From IMG/VR virus record IMGVR_UViG_3300017706_001340, positions 1-64,000 of that record: 64,000 nt of DNA. One strand, 5' to 3'. The first letter of the stretch is position 1, and every line of letters begins with the position of its first letter. Below, in pieces: positions 17,465 through 24,046 of this stretch. Below the pieces are notes generated by a model. It was not told where the DNA came from. It saw only the letters and a program-made list of their open reading frames with translations, and searched no databases. This DNA is from a virus. Position numbers and translations under genes: made by a program.

Positions 17465-17702
17465 GAGCTTTTTGAAACTCCTTTAAAACCCGTCCAGGAT
17501 CCCTAGCTTCTCTACTTAAAACTTGCTGCCCGTCATCATCTTCAGTGTAAAGTGGATCGACTTGTGATTGAAACTCGCGCTTGAAGCTCTCAACAAACTC
17601 TTCACTCAACTCTAACTTTCTAGGAAAGCGTTCACGTACAACTGTTTTGTATAATCCGAAATTTTCGGATATACTCTCTAATGAATCATTAAATTTTTTC
17701 AT
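17448..17702 (-). CDS. Small hypothetical protein with capsid-targeting-like N-terminus
   Basis: 84 aa, starting MKKFNDSLESISENFG. The first 13 residues fit the pattern of T4 internal-protein leaders with an (I/L)-x-E end (ISE). The remainder is highly charged and probably helical. A TATAAATA box overlaps the stop of the upstream gene, 10 nt before the ATG, so late expression is likely. Role unknown; a packaged internal protein is possible. Confidence 0.55.
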   Translation of the reverse strand: MKKFNDSLESISENFGLYKTVVRERFPRKLELSEEFVESFKREFQSQVDPLYTEDDDGQQVLSREARDPGRVLKEFQKALKFLI

Positions 17703-17711
17703 ATAACAACA

Positions 17712-18416
17712 CTATTTATACATCTTCAACTCATCTTCCGAGTTATCCGCGTCACTAACAACTGGCATGCCGAATTGATCATACAGCGTGCTAGTGTCAA
17801 CGAGTGTTTCGTCTTCTCCGTACATACCACCTTTTTCATTGACGTAAAACTCAATCATCTTGATTCTTTCATCTGTTGAACCAAAGATCTCAATCAAAGC
17901 ACTTCGATCTTCCTTTGGAAAGAATCTTTCATCTTCCTTGCTCCAATTAGTGTACATCGCTTTGAAAAAATTGTCAATTTCAGATATGAATTCAGCATCT
18001 GTCTCTCTCTTGCCGTCATCCTCTATTTGCTCATCAGTCACATTCGTGATCGGGATGATAAAAATTATATCCAACAATTTCATCGATTCTCTAACAACCG
18101 GTATACACTTCTCTACAAACAATTCATCAATATCTCCGATGCCTTTGTGATATGCCCATAATGTGTACACGATATTATCCAACGGACACCTATCAAATAT
18201 CACATGATCACTTGCTGAATAATTCTCCATTTGATCAATCATGTGATTCAGGATATTCCATTGTGTCTCTTTGGTGGTCTTCATACTATGAGATTGCTCT
18301 GGAAGTTTGACACGATATGACTCCTCAGGAGTTTTATACATCTCCCAGTTGGTCAAGAAAGCATTCAATAATGTTGTTTTGCCTTGTGCAGCAGTACCGG
18401 AAATAGATAGTCTCAT
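17712..18416 (-). CDS. P-loop kinase/AAA_28-like ATPase (NadR/thymidylate-kinase-like)
   Basis: 234 aa. Walker A GTAAQGKTT at residues 7-15 and the VIFDRCPLDNIVYTLW motif (DRxxxD) around residues 73-88 follow the layout of NadR-type and dNMP-kinase-like P-loop proteins (AAA_28). Such proteins occur in T4-like phages as unassigned ATPases. It may phosphorylate a nucleoside or nucleotide; substrate unknown. A TGTAAATA box lies 5 nt before the ATG. The TAA stop forms part of the late box of the next gene. Confidence 0.65.
   Translation of the reverse strand: MRLSISGTAAQGKTTLLNAFLTNWEMYKTPEESYRVKLPEQSHSMKTTKETQWNILNHMIDQMENYSASDHVIFDRCPLDNIVYTLWAYHKGIGDIDELFVEKCIPVVRESMKLLDIIFIIPITNVTDEQIEDDGKRETDAEFISEIDNFFKAMYTNWSKEDERFFPKEDRSALIEIFGSTDERIKMIEFYVNEKGGMYGEDETLVDTSTLYDQFGMPVVSDADNSEDELKMYK
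17713..17720 (-). promoter_or_regulatory. Late promoter TATAAATA, 10 nt before ATG at 17702
   Basis: Exact consensus on the minus strand, overlapping the last codons of the kinase-like gene. The predicted leader is about 5 nt. Confidence 0.65.
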
Positions 18417-18421
18417 ACTAT

Positions 18422-18429
18422 TATTTACA
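18422..18429 (-). promoter_or_regulatory. Late-type box TGTAAATA, 5 nt before ATG at 18416
   Basis: Minus-strand TGTAAATA followed by ATAGT and the ATG. It has one mismatch to TATAAATA but keeps the recurring spacing. Confidence 0.5.
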
Positions 18430-18449
18430 TATTAATCAGCATGTATCAA

Positions 18450-19232
18450 CTACACACCTGTGAGCTTGTCCCAAGCACTGACATGTAACCTGGTCAAACC
18501 AATATAACCATATTTTTTCGCCATATCTAAACTGAATTTGGTTCTCTCGTGAAAATCTTTCTGACTATCCAGACCTGGCATCATCATCACTCGATCATGT
18601 GGAATGTTGAATTTGTTTACAAAATCACGCTCTATTTCCTCCAGACACTCCTCAGTACTGATCACAAACTTGAACCAATAGTTCTTATGACTCATCATTT
18701 TCTCAATTGCCGCCGGATTGATTCTGCGTTGTGCTTCCATTCCACTATTTGCTAGCTTGACACTACAGTTTATCTGATCAAGCATATCAAACAATTCATC
18801 TTGAATCACTATAGTACCGTTAGTTTCGATCTCATCAAATGTATTGAGTTCGATATCATGTTCATCTTTCACGTATTGCTCGAGATGCTTGCTGAACGCC
18901 GGGATCGCGCGTTGATGTTTAGGTATTGTAGGTTCTCCACCTGTCCAGATCAAGTGTATTCTACCCTCGTATATCCACTTGTCTATCTCTTCATGTTCCC
19001 ATTGTTGAATGAGTTTATAAAAAGGTTTCTCTAAACCTCGCTTCCATACAGCTTCAGTATCACACCACCAGGTTGCCTTTCCTTCCTTGACAAGAGAACC
19101 ATTAGCTCCTCCGCACATCAAGTTACACGCTTTGAGTCTTATAAAATATGCTGGATACCCGGTTGTGTGTCCTTCGCATTGCACAGAGTAGAAACTCTCT
19201 GAAATATCTAGTGTTGTTGGTTGTTTGTCCAT
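18450..19232 (-). CDS. queE: 7-carboxy-7-deazaguanine synthase QueE (radical SAM)
   Basis: 260 aa from the ATG at 19232 (TAATG overlap with queD, GGGGA 6 nt upstream); an ATG at 19244 would add four residues. The start matches QueE: SVQCEGHTTGYPAYFIRL then KACNLMCGG with the first iron-sulfur cysteines C-x3-C, and WWCDTEAVWKRG with the third cysteine separated by 16 residues. WTGGEPTIPKHQ is the GGEP SAM-binding motif. It converts 6-carboxytetrahydropterin to CDG, the third step of preQ0 synthesis. The cysteine spacing differs from CxxxCxxC but resembles known QueE variants with a long insertion. Confidence 0.85.
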   Translation of the reverse strand: MDKQPTTLDISESFYSVQCEGHTTGYPAYFIRLKACNLMCGGANGSLVKEGKATWWCDTEAVWKRGLEKPFYKLIQQWEHEEIDKWIYEGRIHLIWTGGEPTIPKHQRAIPAFSKHLEQYVKDEHDIELNTFDEIETNGTIVIQDELFDMLDQINCSVKLANSGMEAQRRINPAAIEKMMSHKNYWFKFVISTEECLEEIERDFVNKFNIPHDRVMMMPGLDSQKDFHERTKFSLDMAKKYGYIGLTRLHVSAWDKLTGV

Positions 19233-19840
19233 TATAGTCCCCATGTGTTGGTGGATTTAGGGTCCACCCATTTGTTTGTTAGTTTTGTTTTGTTTGTGTT
19301 CACTTGCACTCCATCATTTACTGGAGGATTTTCTTTGATAGCCTCATTGCCTTGGTCCCATTGTTGAGTGATTTTATCCGCAACATCCTTGAGATAATCA
19401 TGTTGTGGTTTCACCTCATAAATCGCTGAGTTGTTTTCATGTTCGAATACCTCCACTTTGGTGCAATTACACCTCCCATCAGTCAATTCATCAACATAAT
19501 TATCTGCAACCGTGTGACAATACTCAGCAAACTTCTCGATACCCACACCATTCATAATTCTCAAATCACACACTCCTTTCTCATTTAACTTCTTGAAAGA
19601 ATCCAACTCAGAGTCGGACTCAGAGATACATGTTGTGTGATCGAATTGCTTTTGCATCAACATCTTGAGACCTTTAAGACCACCGAAATCGACAACCCAA
19701 TTGTTATTATCTAGGCTTCGTGCAGTGAACCAAAACTTGGCAGTTAATCTATAACCATGAAGAAACTTACAATGTGAATCTGCTTGAGGTTGTCTGAACG
19801 CGCAGCTACCTAATTCTATTATCTTTGTACTGGTAAACAT
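19232..19840 (-). CDS. queD: 6-carboxytetrahydropterin synthase QueD with C-terminal extension
   Basis: 202 aa. SCAFRQPQADSHCKFLHGYR carries the catalytic Cys region and zinc-binding His residues; WVVDFGGLKGL and KQFDHTTC supply the DFG..K and D-H pair. EVFEHENNSAIY holds the E near the substrate end. It makes CPH4 from dihydroneopterin triphosphate. Usual QueD proteins are about 120-140 aa; the last 50-60 residues here are polar (NPPVNDGVQVNTNKTKLTNK) and end in VDPKSTNTWGL. The promoter has TATAAT 6 nt before the ATG. Confidence 0.85.
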   Translation of the reverse strand: MFTSTKIIELGSCAFRQPQADSHCKFLHGYRLTAKFWFTARSLDNNNWVVDFGGLKGLKMLMQKQFDHTTCISESDSELDSFKKLNEKGVCDLRIMNGVGIEKFAEYCHTVADNYVDELTDGRCNCTKVEVFEHENNSAIYEVKPQHDYLKDVADKITQQWDQGNEAIKENPPVNDGVQVNTNKTKLTNKWVDPKSTNTWGL

Positions 19841-19846
19841 AGATAT

Positions 19847-19876
19847 ATTATAAACTATATCTTGCTATTTATCCAA
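19847..19876 (-). promoter_or_regulatory. Sigma-70-like promoter for queD-queE
   Basis: Minus strand: TTGGAT (19871-19876), 18-bp spacer, TATAAT (19847-19852), then ATATCT and the ATG at 19840. Confidence 0.65.
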
Positions 19877-20131
19877 CTTTATTTCTACACTTTGTAAAGT
19901 ATTGTTTATATTGTCAGTGAACCAACATGCCGCGGCACTGGCCAGTGGCAGCAACAAGCTACCTGAACTAAAAACACATATCAACACCCCGGACCAGAAA
20001 CCTAAACAAAGACTACACTTGAATAACTCTTCAAACAAGTGTATACGTGTTAATATGTTTCTTGGTTTGTTTAAAATTGTACCGTATTTGAATATCCAGT
20101 GCAAACCCACACATGCGATTATCTCTATCAC
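19865..20131 (-). CDS. Small membrane protein, DUF1360-like
   Basis: 88 aa. GTG start overlapping the upstream stop as GTGA. It has a hydrophobic N-terminal segment, then KCSLCLGFWSGVLICVF, the C-x-x-C-LGFW motif of DUF1360-type membrane proteins, and a second hydrophobic stretch (LLLPLASAAACW). Two transmembrane helices are likely. Similar proteins occur in cyanophages and other marine phages; function unknown. Confidence 0.6.
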   Translation of the reverse strand: MIEIIACVGLHWIFKYGTILNKPRNILTRIHLFEELFKCSLCLGFWSGVLICVFSSGSLLLPLASAAACWFTDNINNTLQSVEIKLDK

Positions 20132-20328
20132 TCTTGTTTCTTATCGATAATCTCGATCGCATCTGGAATCATCCGAGCTTGATCCTTGGTTAGTGTGATG
20201 ATGAATCCATCATCATCACGTATTTGTATTTTATCCTTTGACTTATTATAAACCTCCGGACACCGTTTACTGCCACAGCATAATACAACGCTGTTGCTCT
20301 TTGAGTTGTGCTTTAGATCACGTTTCAT
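20128..20328 (-). CDS. Small hypothetical protein with CCGSKRCP motif
   Basis: 66 aa. Three cysteines in VVLCCGSKRCPEV suggest metal binding or a reactive pair, followed by a KDKIQIRDDDGFIITLT beta-hairpin-like segment. It overlaps both neighbours by 4 nt, so it belongs to the operon from 21830. I recall related short proteins in marine phages, but no assigned role. Confidence 0.55.
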   Translation of the reverse strand: MKRDLKHNSKSNSVVLCCGSKRCPEVYNKSKDKIQIRDDDGFIITLTKDQARMIPDAIEIIDKKQE

Positions 20329-20756
20329 AATTCCTCGACCTGTATTATTGTCAATTCTCCAGTTGAACCATCAAACCTAGGAGAGATGTTTGTGACAAAA
20401 TCATTCTCAACATTACCCTGCTGGTCAATCATTTTGACTTGAGCGGATTTTTTGTTTGTCACTATGTTGAACGTTTTGTCATTCTCACTTCCTGTCAAGA
20501 TCGCTCCTCCGTCACCATCGTCACTATCAACTGATTTCAAATTTATCAGATGCGAAAGATCCGCTCCACGACCAGGCTTTTGTAAGAACACTTTGACATT
20601 TTTCAATCCGTTGAATGATGTACCACCTATTGTATCAGGTAGTGCCTCTCTTGTGGCACTTGGCAGCTCACGTTCCACTATCAATCCAGGACTAACCTTC
20701 GAGTAACACTCGAAAAGATTATTAAAATCATTATCATATCTACCAAATCTCTTCAT
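20325..20756 (-). CDS. Hypothetical protein, probable head-associated
   Basis: 143 aa with an ATG start. It begins MKRFGRYDNDFNNLFECYSK, with an LFE site that could be a prohead-protease cleavage point. Downstream it has a GlyThr-rich middle and short beta-like segments (TFNIVTNKKSAQVKMIDQQG) and ends ELTIIQVEEL. It is co-transcribed with the adenylyltransferase-like gene. No family recognised. Confidence 0.5.
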   Translation of the reverse strand: MKRFGRYDNDFNNLFECYSKVSPGLIVERELPSATREALPDTIGGTSFNGLKNVKVFLQKPGRGADLSHLINLKSVDSDDGDGGAILTGSENDKTFNIVTNKKSAQVKMIDQQGNVENDFVTNISPRFDGSTGELTIIQVEEL

Positions 20757-20758
20757 AT

Positions 20759-21406
20759 CTATTCACCGACATACAATCTAACGCTTGTCATCCTTGCATG
20801 TTCAGATTTATTTAGTGCATCAACAAGATCATATGTATCTTTGACTGGACTCGGACTGGATCGCTTGATGATTAGATCATCTGGACCCTTGCCTGTTAGA
20901 TTCATCAATAAAACACTGTACAATTGCCATATTCTCATTGTTTGATCTATGGTTATATGACCGTATCCAGAATTACCGATGTCATTGCTCTGCATGAGTA
21001 TTGAATATACTTCATCTTTGTCAACTCCATCGGGTATATTCTTAGCGATTGTGTTTTTATCTTTTATTGAAATTGCTGCTCTGAATGCTGTTGCACTAGT
21101 CATTCTCGCAACGCCAGCAGTTCGCACTCCGAGTAAATTATCAGAATACTTATCTGATTTTAGTATGTTTGAATATCTCGCGGAATCTGGGACCTCTTTG
21201 GTGTTACCCTTGTTTTGTGTTGATAGTGGTCTTGACTTATCTGACACAAAAATGTACACCTTCTCATTGTTTTTACATGCATCATATGCAGTTGCGTAAT
21301 GACCTATATGAGGAGGCTTGAACGCTCCGGGGAATATACCTACATTATAAACATTTTGATCCTGCTCAGTGATCAATTGTTTGTATACTCTATCGAAGTT
21401 TTTCAT
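20759..21406 (-). CDS. Cytidylyltransferase-fold protein (NMN adenylyltransferase-like) with head-targeting-like leader
   Basis: 215 aa from the ATG at 21406; an ATG at 21415 adds three residues. GIFPGAFKPPHIGHYATA carries the (H/T)xGH motif of nucleotidyltransferases of the NadM/RibF type, VYIFVSDKSRP follows, and MTSATAFRAAIS is equivalent to the ISxTxxR motif. This predicts adenylyl or cytidylyl transfer, perhaps to nicotinamide mononucleotide; the exact substrate is not shown. The first 14 residues, MKNFDRVYKQLITE, resemble T4 capsid-targeting leaders with an (I/L)-x-E end, so the enzyme may be packaged. Late promoter at 21837. Confidence 0.65.
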   Translation of the reverse strand: MKNFDRVYKQLITEQDQNVYNVGIFPGAFKPPHIGHYATAYDACKNNEKVYIFVSDKSRPLSTQNKGNTKEVPDSARYSNILKSDKYSDNLLGVRTAGVARMTSATAFRAAISIKDKNTIAKNIPDGVDKDEVYSILMQSNDIGNSGYGHITIDQTMRIWQLYSVLLMNLTGKGPDDLIIKRSSPSPVKDTYDLVDALNKSEHARMTSVRLYVGE

Positions 21407-21830
21407 GTTTGACATAATCTCTATACATATTTAGTACACCAACTGGATCACATCCACAGCCTTTGAGAAGGTTTTCTAATTGCGTAACATCTGTAGCGTT
21501 GATAATATCATTCATATTATCTGAAATTTTATCATGATAACCTCTAACCATCAGATAATCTACGACATGCTTCTTGAAACCTGATAAAGGATCTTGCTGT
21601 GCTTGTTGACATGGACTCTCTGCTTCGTATTGATCTGGTCCTAAGGACATTGTGTCACCATCCACACCTGGCACGATAGCGATCACATTTCCTAATCCAT
21701 CTTCCTCGAGTACGTACCCGACATAATCATTCATTTCATCCAAACCATTGGCTGGATCATGTTTGATCCGGATCCTTGTGAGATTTGTTTTGTTGAGATT
21801 AGACTCTAATATTGTGTTGAATCTAGACAT
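21390..21830 (-). CDS. Hypothetical head-associated protein
   Basis: 146 aa, starting MSRFNTILESNLNK, another leader with a possible ILE cleavage site. The first half has small beta-type strands (DYVGYVLEEDGLGNVIAIVP, likely an SH3-like barrel) and the second half helices with CGCDP. It is first in an operon of five genes to 19865 under a late box (AATAAATA) 6 nt upstream. Function unknown. Confidence 0.55.
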   Translation of the reverse strand: MSRFNTILESNLNKTNLTRIRIKHDPANGLDEMNDYVGYVLEEDGLGNVIAIVPGVDGDTMSLGPDQYEAESPCQQAQQDPLSGFKKHVVDYLMVRGYHDKISDNMNDIINATDVTQLENLLKGCGCDPVGVLNMYRDYVKHEKLR

Positions 21831-21836
21831 ATAAAA

Positions 21837-21844
21837 TATTTATT
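21837..21844 (-). promoter_or_regulatory. Late promoter AATAAATA, 6 nt before ATG at 21830
   Basis: Minus strand AATAAATA, then TTTTAT, then ATG. No Shine-Dalgarno. Confidence 0.7.
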
Positions 21845-21852
21845 AAACTAAG

Positions 21853-21881
21853 TTGAATTACATGTGATATGCATGTATAAT
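21853..21881 (+). promoter_or_regulatory. Sigma-70-like promoter for folE2
   Basis: TTGAAT (21853-21858), 17-bp spacer, TATAAT (21876-21881), then 7 nt to the ATG at 21889, predicting a leader of 0-1 nt. Confidence 0.75.
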
Positions 21882-21888
21882 ATGACGT

Positions 21889-22929
21889 ATGACTGATGAA
21901 TCAAATAATTATGAGTGGTTAGGTGATGATGAACTAACTGGTGAAAAGGATAGCATAGCTAGAAGTATCATGGGTGAAGAGTATAGCAAGGGATATGCAT
22001 CACCAATACGAGTATATGACACTAAAGTCAATGCAGATAAAGAATATATATCATCTTTACCGGATTTACAGAACGGTCCATCTAGTTTGATACAGGGCGC
22101 TCCAGTACCCATTCAGCAAGTAGGTATACATAATTTTAAATTACCATTGACATATAAAAAGAGGAGTGGTAAAACAATCGAGCTTGAAACAAGTGTGACA
22201 GGCAGTGTGAGTTTAGAGGCACATAAGAAGGGCATCAACATGTCTCGCATCATGAGAAGCTTTTACAATCATAAAGATGAAGTGTTCAACATTGATAAGA
22301 TAAAGGATGTACTAGAGTCATATAAGAAAAATTTAATGTGTTTTGACTCGCGAATCATGCTGAAAATATCATATCCGATACGTCAGAAGAGTTTACGGAG
22401 CGGTCTTGAAGGTTTTCAGTATTATGACGTTGTGTTCGAGGGTGACTTGACCAAGGATGGAGAGTTTAAGAAGTATATACACTTTGATTTTGTATATTCT
22501 TCAGCATGCCCATGTAGTTTTGAACTAAGTGAACATGCAGAGAAATATCGAAATCGTGCGACTGTGCCACACAGTCAGCGTAGTGTTGCTCGTGTTAGTG
22601 TCAAGTTTGATGACATGCTCTGGATTGAGGATGTACAGGAATTGTGTCTTGCGGCATTACAGACCGAGACACAAGTGATGGTCAAGCGGGAAGACGAGCA
22701 AGCATTTGCAGAGTTGAATGGCTCATCATTGAAGTTTGTTGAGGATGCAGTCCGATTACTGTATGAGAAGTTGAACAACGAACCTAGGATCAAGGATTTT
22801 AAGATTGTTGCATCACACAATGAAAGTTTGCATAGTCATAACGCGATTTCTGTGATCGTCAAGGGCATACAAGGTGGTTTCTCCGGTGGAGTTGCGAGAG
22901 ATGTGTTCGAGACAACAGGATTGAGATGA
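21889..22929 (+). CDS. folE2: GTP cyclohydrolase FolE2 (type IB)
   Basis: 346 aa. The family pattern is clear: SLPDLQNGPS at residues 50-60, PVPIQQVGIHNFKLPL, SLEAHKKGINMSRIMRSF, SSACPCSF with C207-P-C209 in the active-site loop, and SHNESLHSHNAIS near the C-terminus. FolE2 converts GTP to dihydroneopterin triphosphate, the first step to preQ0 (and folate). Phages more often carry the unrelated FolE, so this version is notable. An N-terminal extension of about 45 acidic residues precedes the core. With queD, queE and queC it completes the pathway. Confidence 0.9.
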   Translation: MTDESNNYEWLGDDELTGEKDSIARSIMGEEYSKGYASPIRVYDTKVNADKEYISSLPDLQNGPSSLIQGAPVPIQQVGIHNFKLPLTYKKRSGKTIELETSVTGSVSLEAHKKGINMSRIMRSFYNHKDEVFNIDKIKDVLESYKKNLMCFDSRIMLKISYPIRQKSLRSGLEGFQYYDVVFEGDLTKDGEFKKYIHFDFVYSSACPCSFELSEHAEKYRNRATVPHSQRSVARVSVKFDDMLWIEDVQELCLAALQTETQVMVKREDEQAFAELNGSSLKFVEDAVRLLYEKLNNEPRIKDFKIVASHNESLHSHNAISVIVKGIQGGFSGGVARDVFETTGLR

Positions 22930-23060
22930 TTAGCTACGTAGAGTGTTTGTTCGGTGAGTGTACGCATGCGATACATACATTTAACGGTGTTAGCTTGACG
23001 GTAGTATTACTCTCCGCAGCAACTGTTATCTATATAGCGGCAAGAAGTCGTATGAACTAG
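22926..23060 (+). CDS. Small single-pass membrane protein
   Basis: 44 aa, start ATG overlapping the folE2 stop as ATGA, with AGGA upstream. The sequence has FGECTHAIHTFNG and then one hydrophobic segment of about 17 residues (SLTVVLLSAATVIYIAA), ending RSRMN. One transmembrane helix is predicted. The 3' end overlaps the convergent gene at 23057 by 4 nt. No family known; the tight coupling and clean hydrophobic segment support it as real. Confidence 0.55.
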   Translation: MISYVECLFGECTHAIHTFNGVSLTVVLLSAATVIYIAARSRMN

Positions 23061-23521
23061 TCGGAGTCACCTCGAACCGCAGCTTTAACAGCTTCAGCAG
23101 CCTCGAGTTTCTTTTTTAGCATGTCAACATATACATGTAATTGACCTTGTTGAGCATATTGCTCTATTTTATCGACTGGTGGGTTTAGGATCAAGCTCTT
23201 GAGAGAATCAATTTCAGCATCAACCTCATCTGGCTCACGCTCCATGTCTGAGATTGTATCATCTATAGTATCAACCGGATCACTTATAGTGTCATCACCA
23301 ATTGAACCAATTGAATCTCCTTCTGCTGGTTTGTCATCACTCAGATCAGCAACAATATCATCTGATTCTGAGTTGATCTCTTTTTTCTTACAAACCTTAT
23401 CTTCAGAGCAGTAGTACTCATCATCCTTACAACTATTCTCTGGGGAATGTGTTGTTTCGGTCATTGAGGTGTAAGCCTCTGAAAGTAAATCCCGGTCTTT
23501 TCTCCACTCTTTATTCTGCAT
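23057..23521 (-). CDS. Acidic hypothetical protein, likely late/head protein
   Basis: 154 aa from the ATG at 23521, 5 nt after a CATAAATA box. It begins MQNKEWRKDRDLLSEAYTSM, with an LSE|A site like capsid-targeting leaders. The centre is very acidic and low in complexity (DDTISDPVDTIDDTISDMER) with a CKDDEYYCSEDKVCKKK cysteine cluster, and the C-terminus is a helix (VYVDMLKKKLEAAEAVKAAV). No family recognised. Confidence 0.6.
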   Translation of the reverse strand: MQNKEWRKDRDLLSEAYTSMTETTHSPENSCKDDEYYCSEDKVCKKKEINSESDDIVADLSDDKPAEGDSIGSIGDDTISDPVDTIDDTISDMEREPDEVDAEIDSLKSLILNPPVDKIEQYAQQGQLHVYVDMLKKKLEAAEAVKAAVRGDSD

Positions 23522-23526
23522 AACAA

Positions 23527-23534
23527 TATTTATG
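23527..23534 (-). promoter_or_regulatory. Late promoter CATAAATA, 5 nt before ATG at 23521
   Basis: Minus strand CATAAATA then TTGTT and ATG; lies just after the stop of the 58-aa gene. Confidence 0.65.
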
Positions 23535-23538
23535 CATC

Positions 23539-23715
23539 TCAATCGTTATTCTTACTGTCTTGTATTTCTTTTCTTCGTTCCTTACAAGCTTTAGTGATCT
23601 CCATGAGTGCTTTTCTTGCGCGGGTACCAGCTGCTTTGTTACCTTTTTCGTTGAACTTGTCGTTCTCGCTGACATATTGCTCGAACAGAGCGATAATTGT
23701 ATCATGTGTGTTCAT
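23539..23715 (-). CDS. 58-aa basic protein, histone H1-like motif
   Basis: Start ATG at 23715, stop TGA at 23539-23541. It begins MNTHDTIIALFEQYVSENDK, continues with a basic segment KGNKAAGTRARKALMEITKA and ends in KERRKEIQ with polar residues. Short proteins with the NKAAGTRARKAL pattern are known to me from marine phages and bacteria, sometimes labelled histone H1-like; DNA binding is plausible but unproven. An exact TATAAATA box lies 6 nt upstream, strong support for a real late gene although it is shorter than usual cut-offs. Confidence 0.75.
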   Translation of the reverse strand: MNTHDTIIALFEQYVSENDKFNEKGNKAAGTRARKALMEITKACKERRKEIQDSKNND

Positions 23716-23721
23716 ATAGTG

Positions 23722-23729
23722 TATTTATA
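23722..23729 (-). promoter_or_regulatory. Late promoter TATAAATA, 6 nt before ATG at 23715
   Basis: Exact consensus on the minus strand, then CACTAT and ATG. Confidence 0.7.
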
Positions 23730-23757
23730 GTAATAATTGGAAAATACAATACAAACA

Positions 23758-23765
23758 CATAAATA
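23758..23765 (+). promoter_or_regulatory. Late promoter CATAAATA, 5 nt before ATG at 23771
   Basis: CATAAATA then TAAAC and ATG; no Shine-Dalgarno. Confidence 0.7.
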
Positions 23766-23770
23766 TAAAC

Positions 23771-24046
23771 ATGTCAAATACATCAAAAGATGAGAATCTC
23801 ATGCTAGAGCAGGCTTATATGAGAGTATATGAAGCTAGAATGTCTCAAATTGAGTCTGATGAGAGTGTGGAGGAATCTACTGACGAGGAGCCTGAGAATG
23901 ACAAGATGGCAGCAGCAGTAGCAGTACAGCAAACAGCTGATCAGGTTGAGGATGAAGGTGGAGAGATGACTCAGCAACTACAGAAGGCCAAGCAAGAGTC
24001 TGAAAAGTATGTAAGTAAGAAGATAAGTCAGTTCAAGAAGGACTAA
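23771..24046 (+). CDS. Small acidic late protein
   Basis: 91 aa. It begins MSNTSKDENLMLEQAYMRVY, containing an LEQAYMRV helix shared in style with other likely head proteins here (for example LLSEAYTSM). The middle is strongly acidic (SDESVEESTDEEPEND), then Ala/Gln-rich and a charged C-terminal helix. Late box 5 nt upstream. It is one of the few plus-strand late genes in this part. Possible internal head or scaffold-type protein; function unknown. Confidence 0.6.
   Translation: MSNTSKDENLMLEQAYMRVYEARMSQIESDESVEESTDEEPENDKMAAAVAVQQTADQVEDEGGEMTQQLQKAKQESEKYVSKKISQFKKD

Noticed and set aside
22930-23056. Transglycosylase DpdA fragment near folE2
   Set aside because: The gap is too small and holds only the 44-aa membrane protein; no TGT motif in any frame seen.
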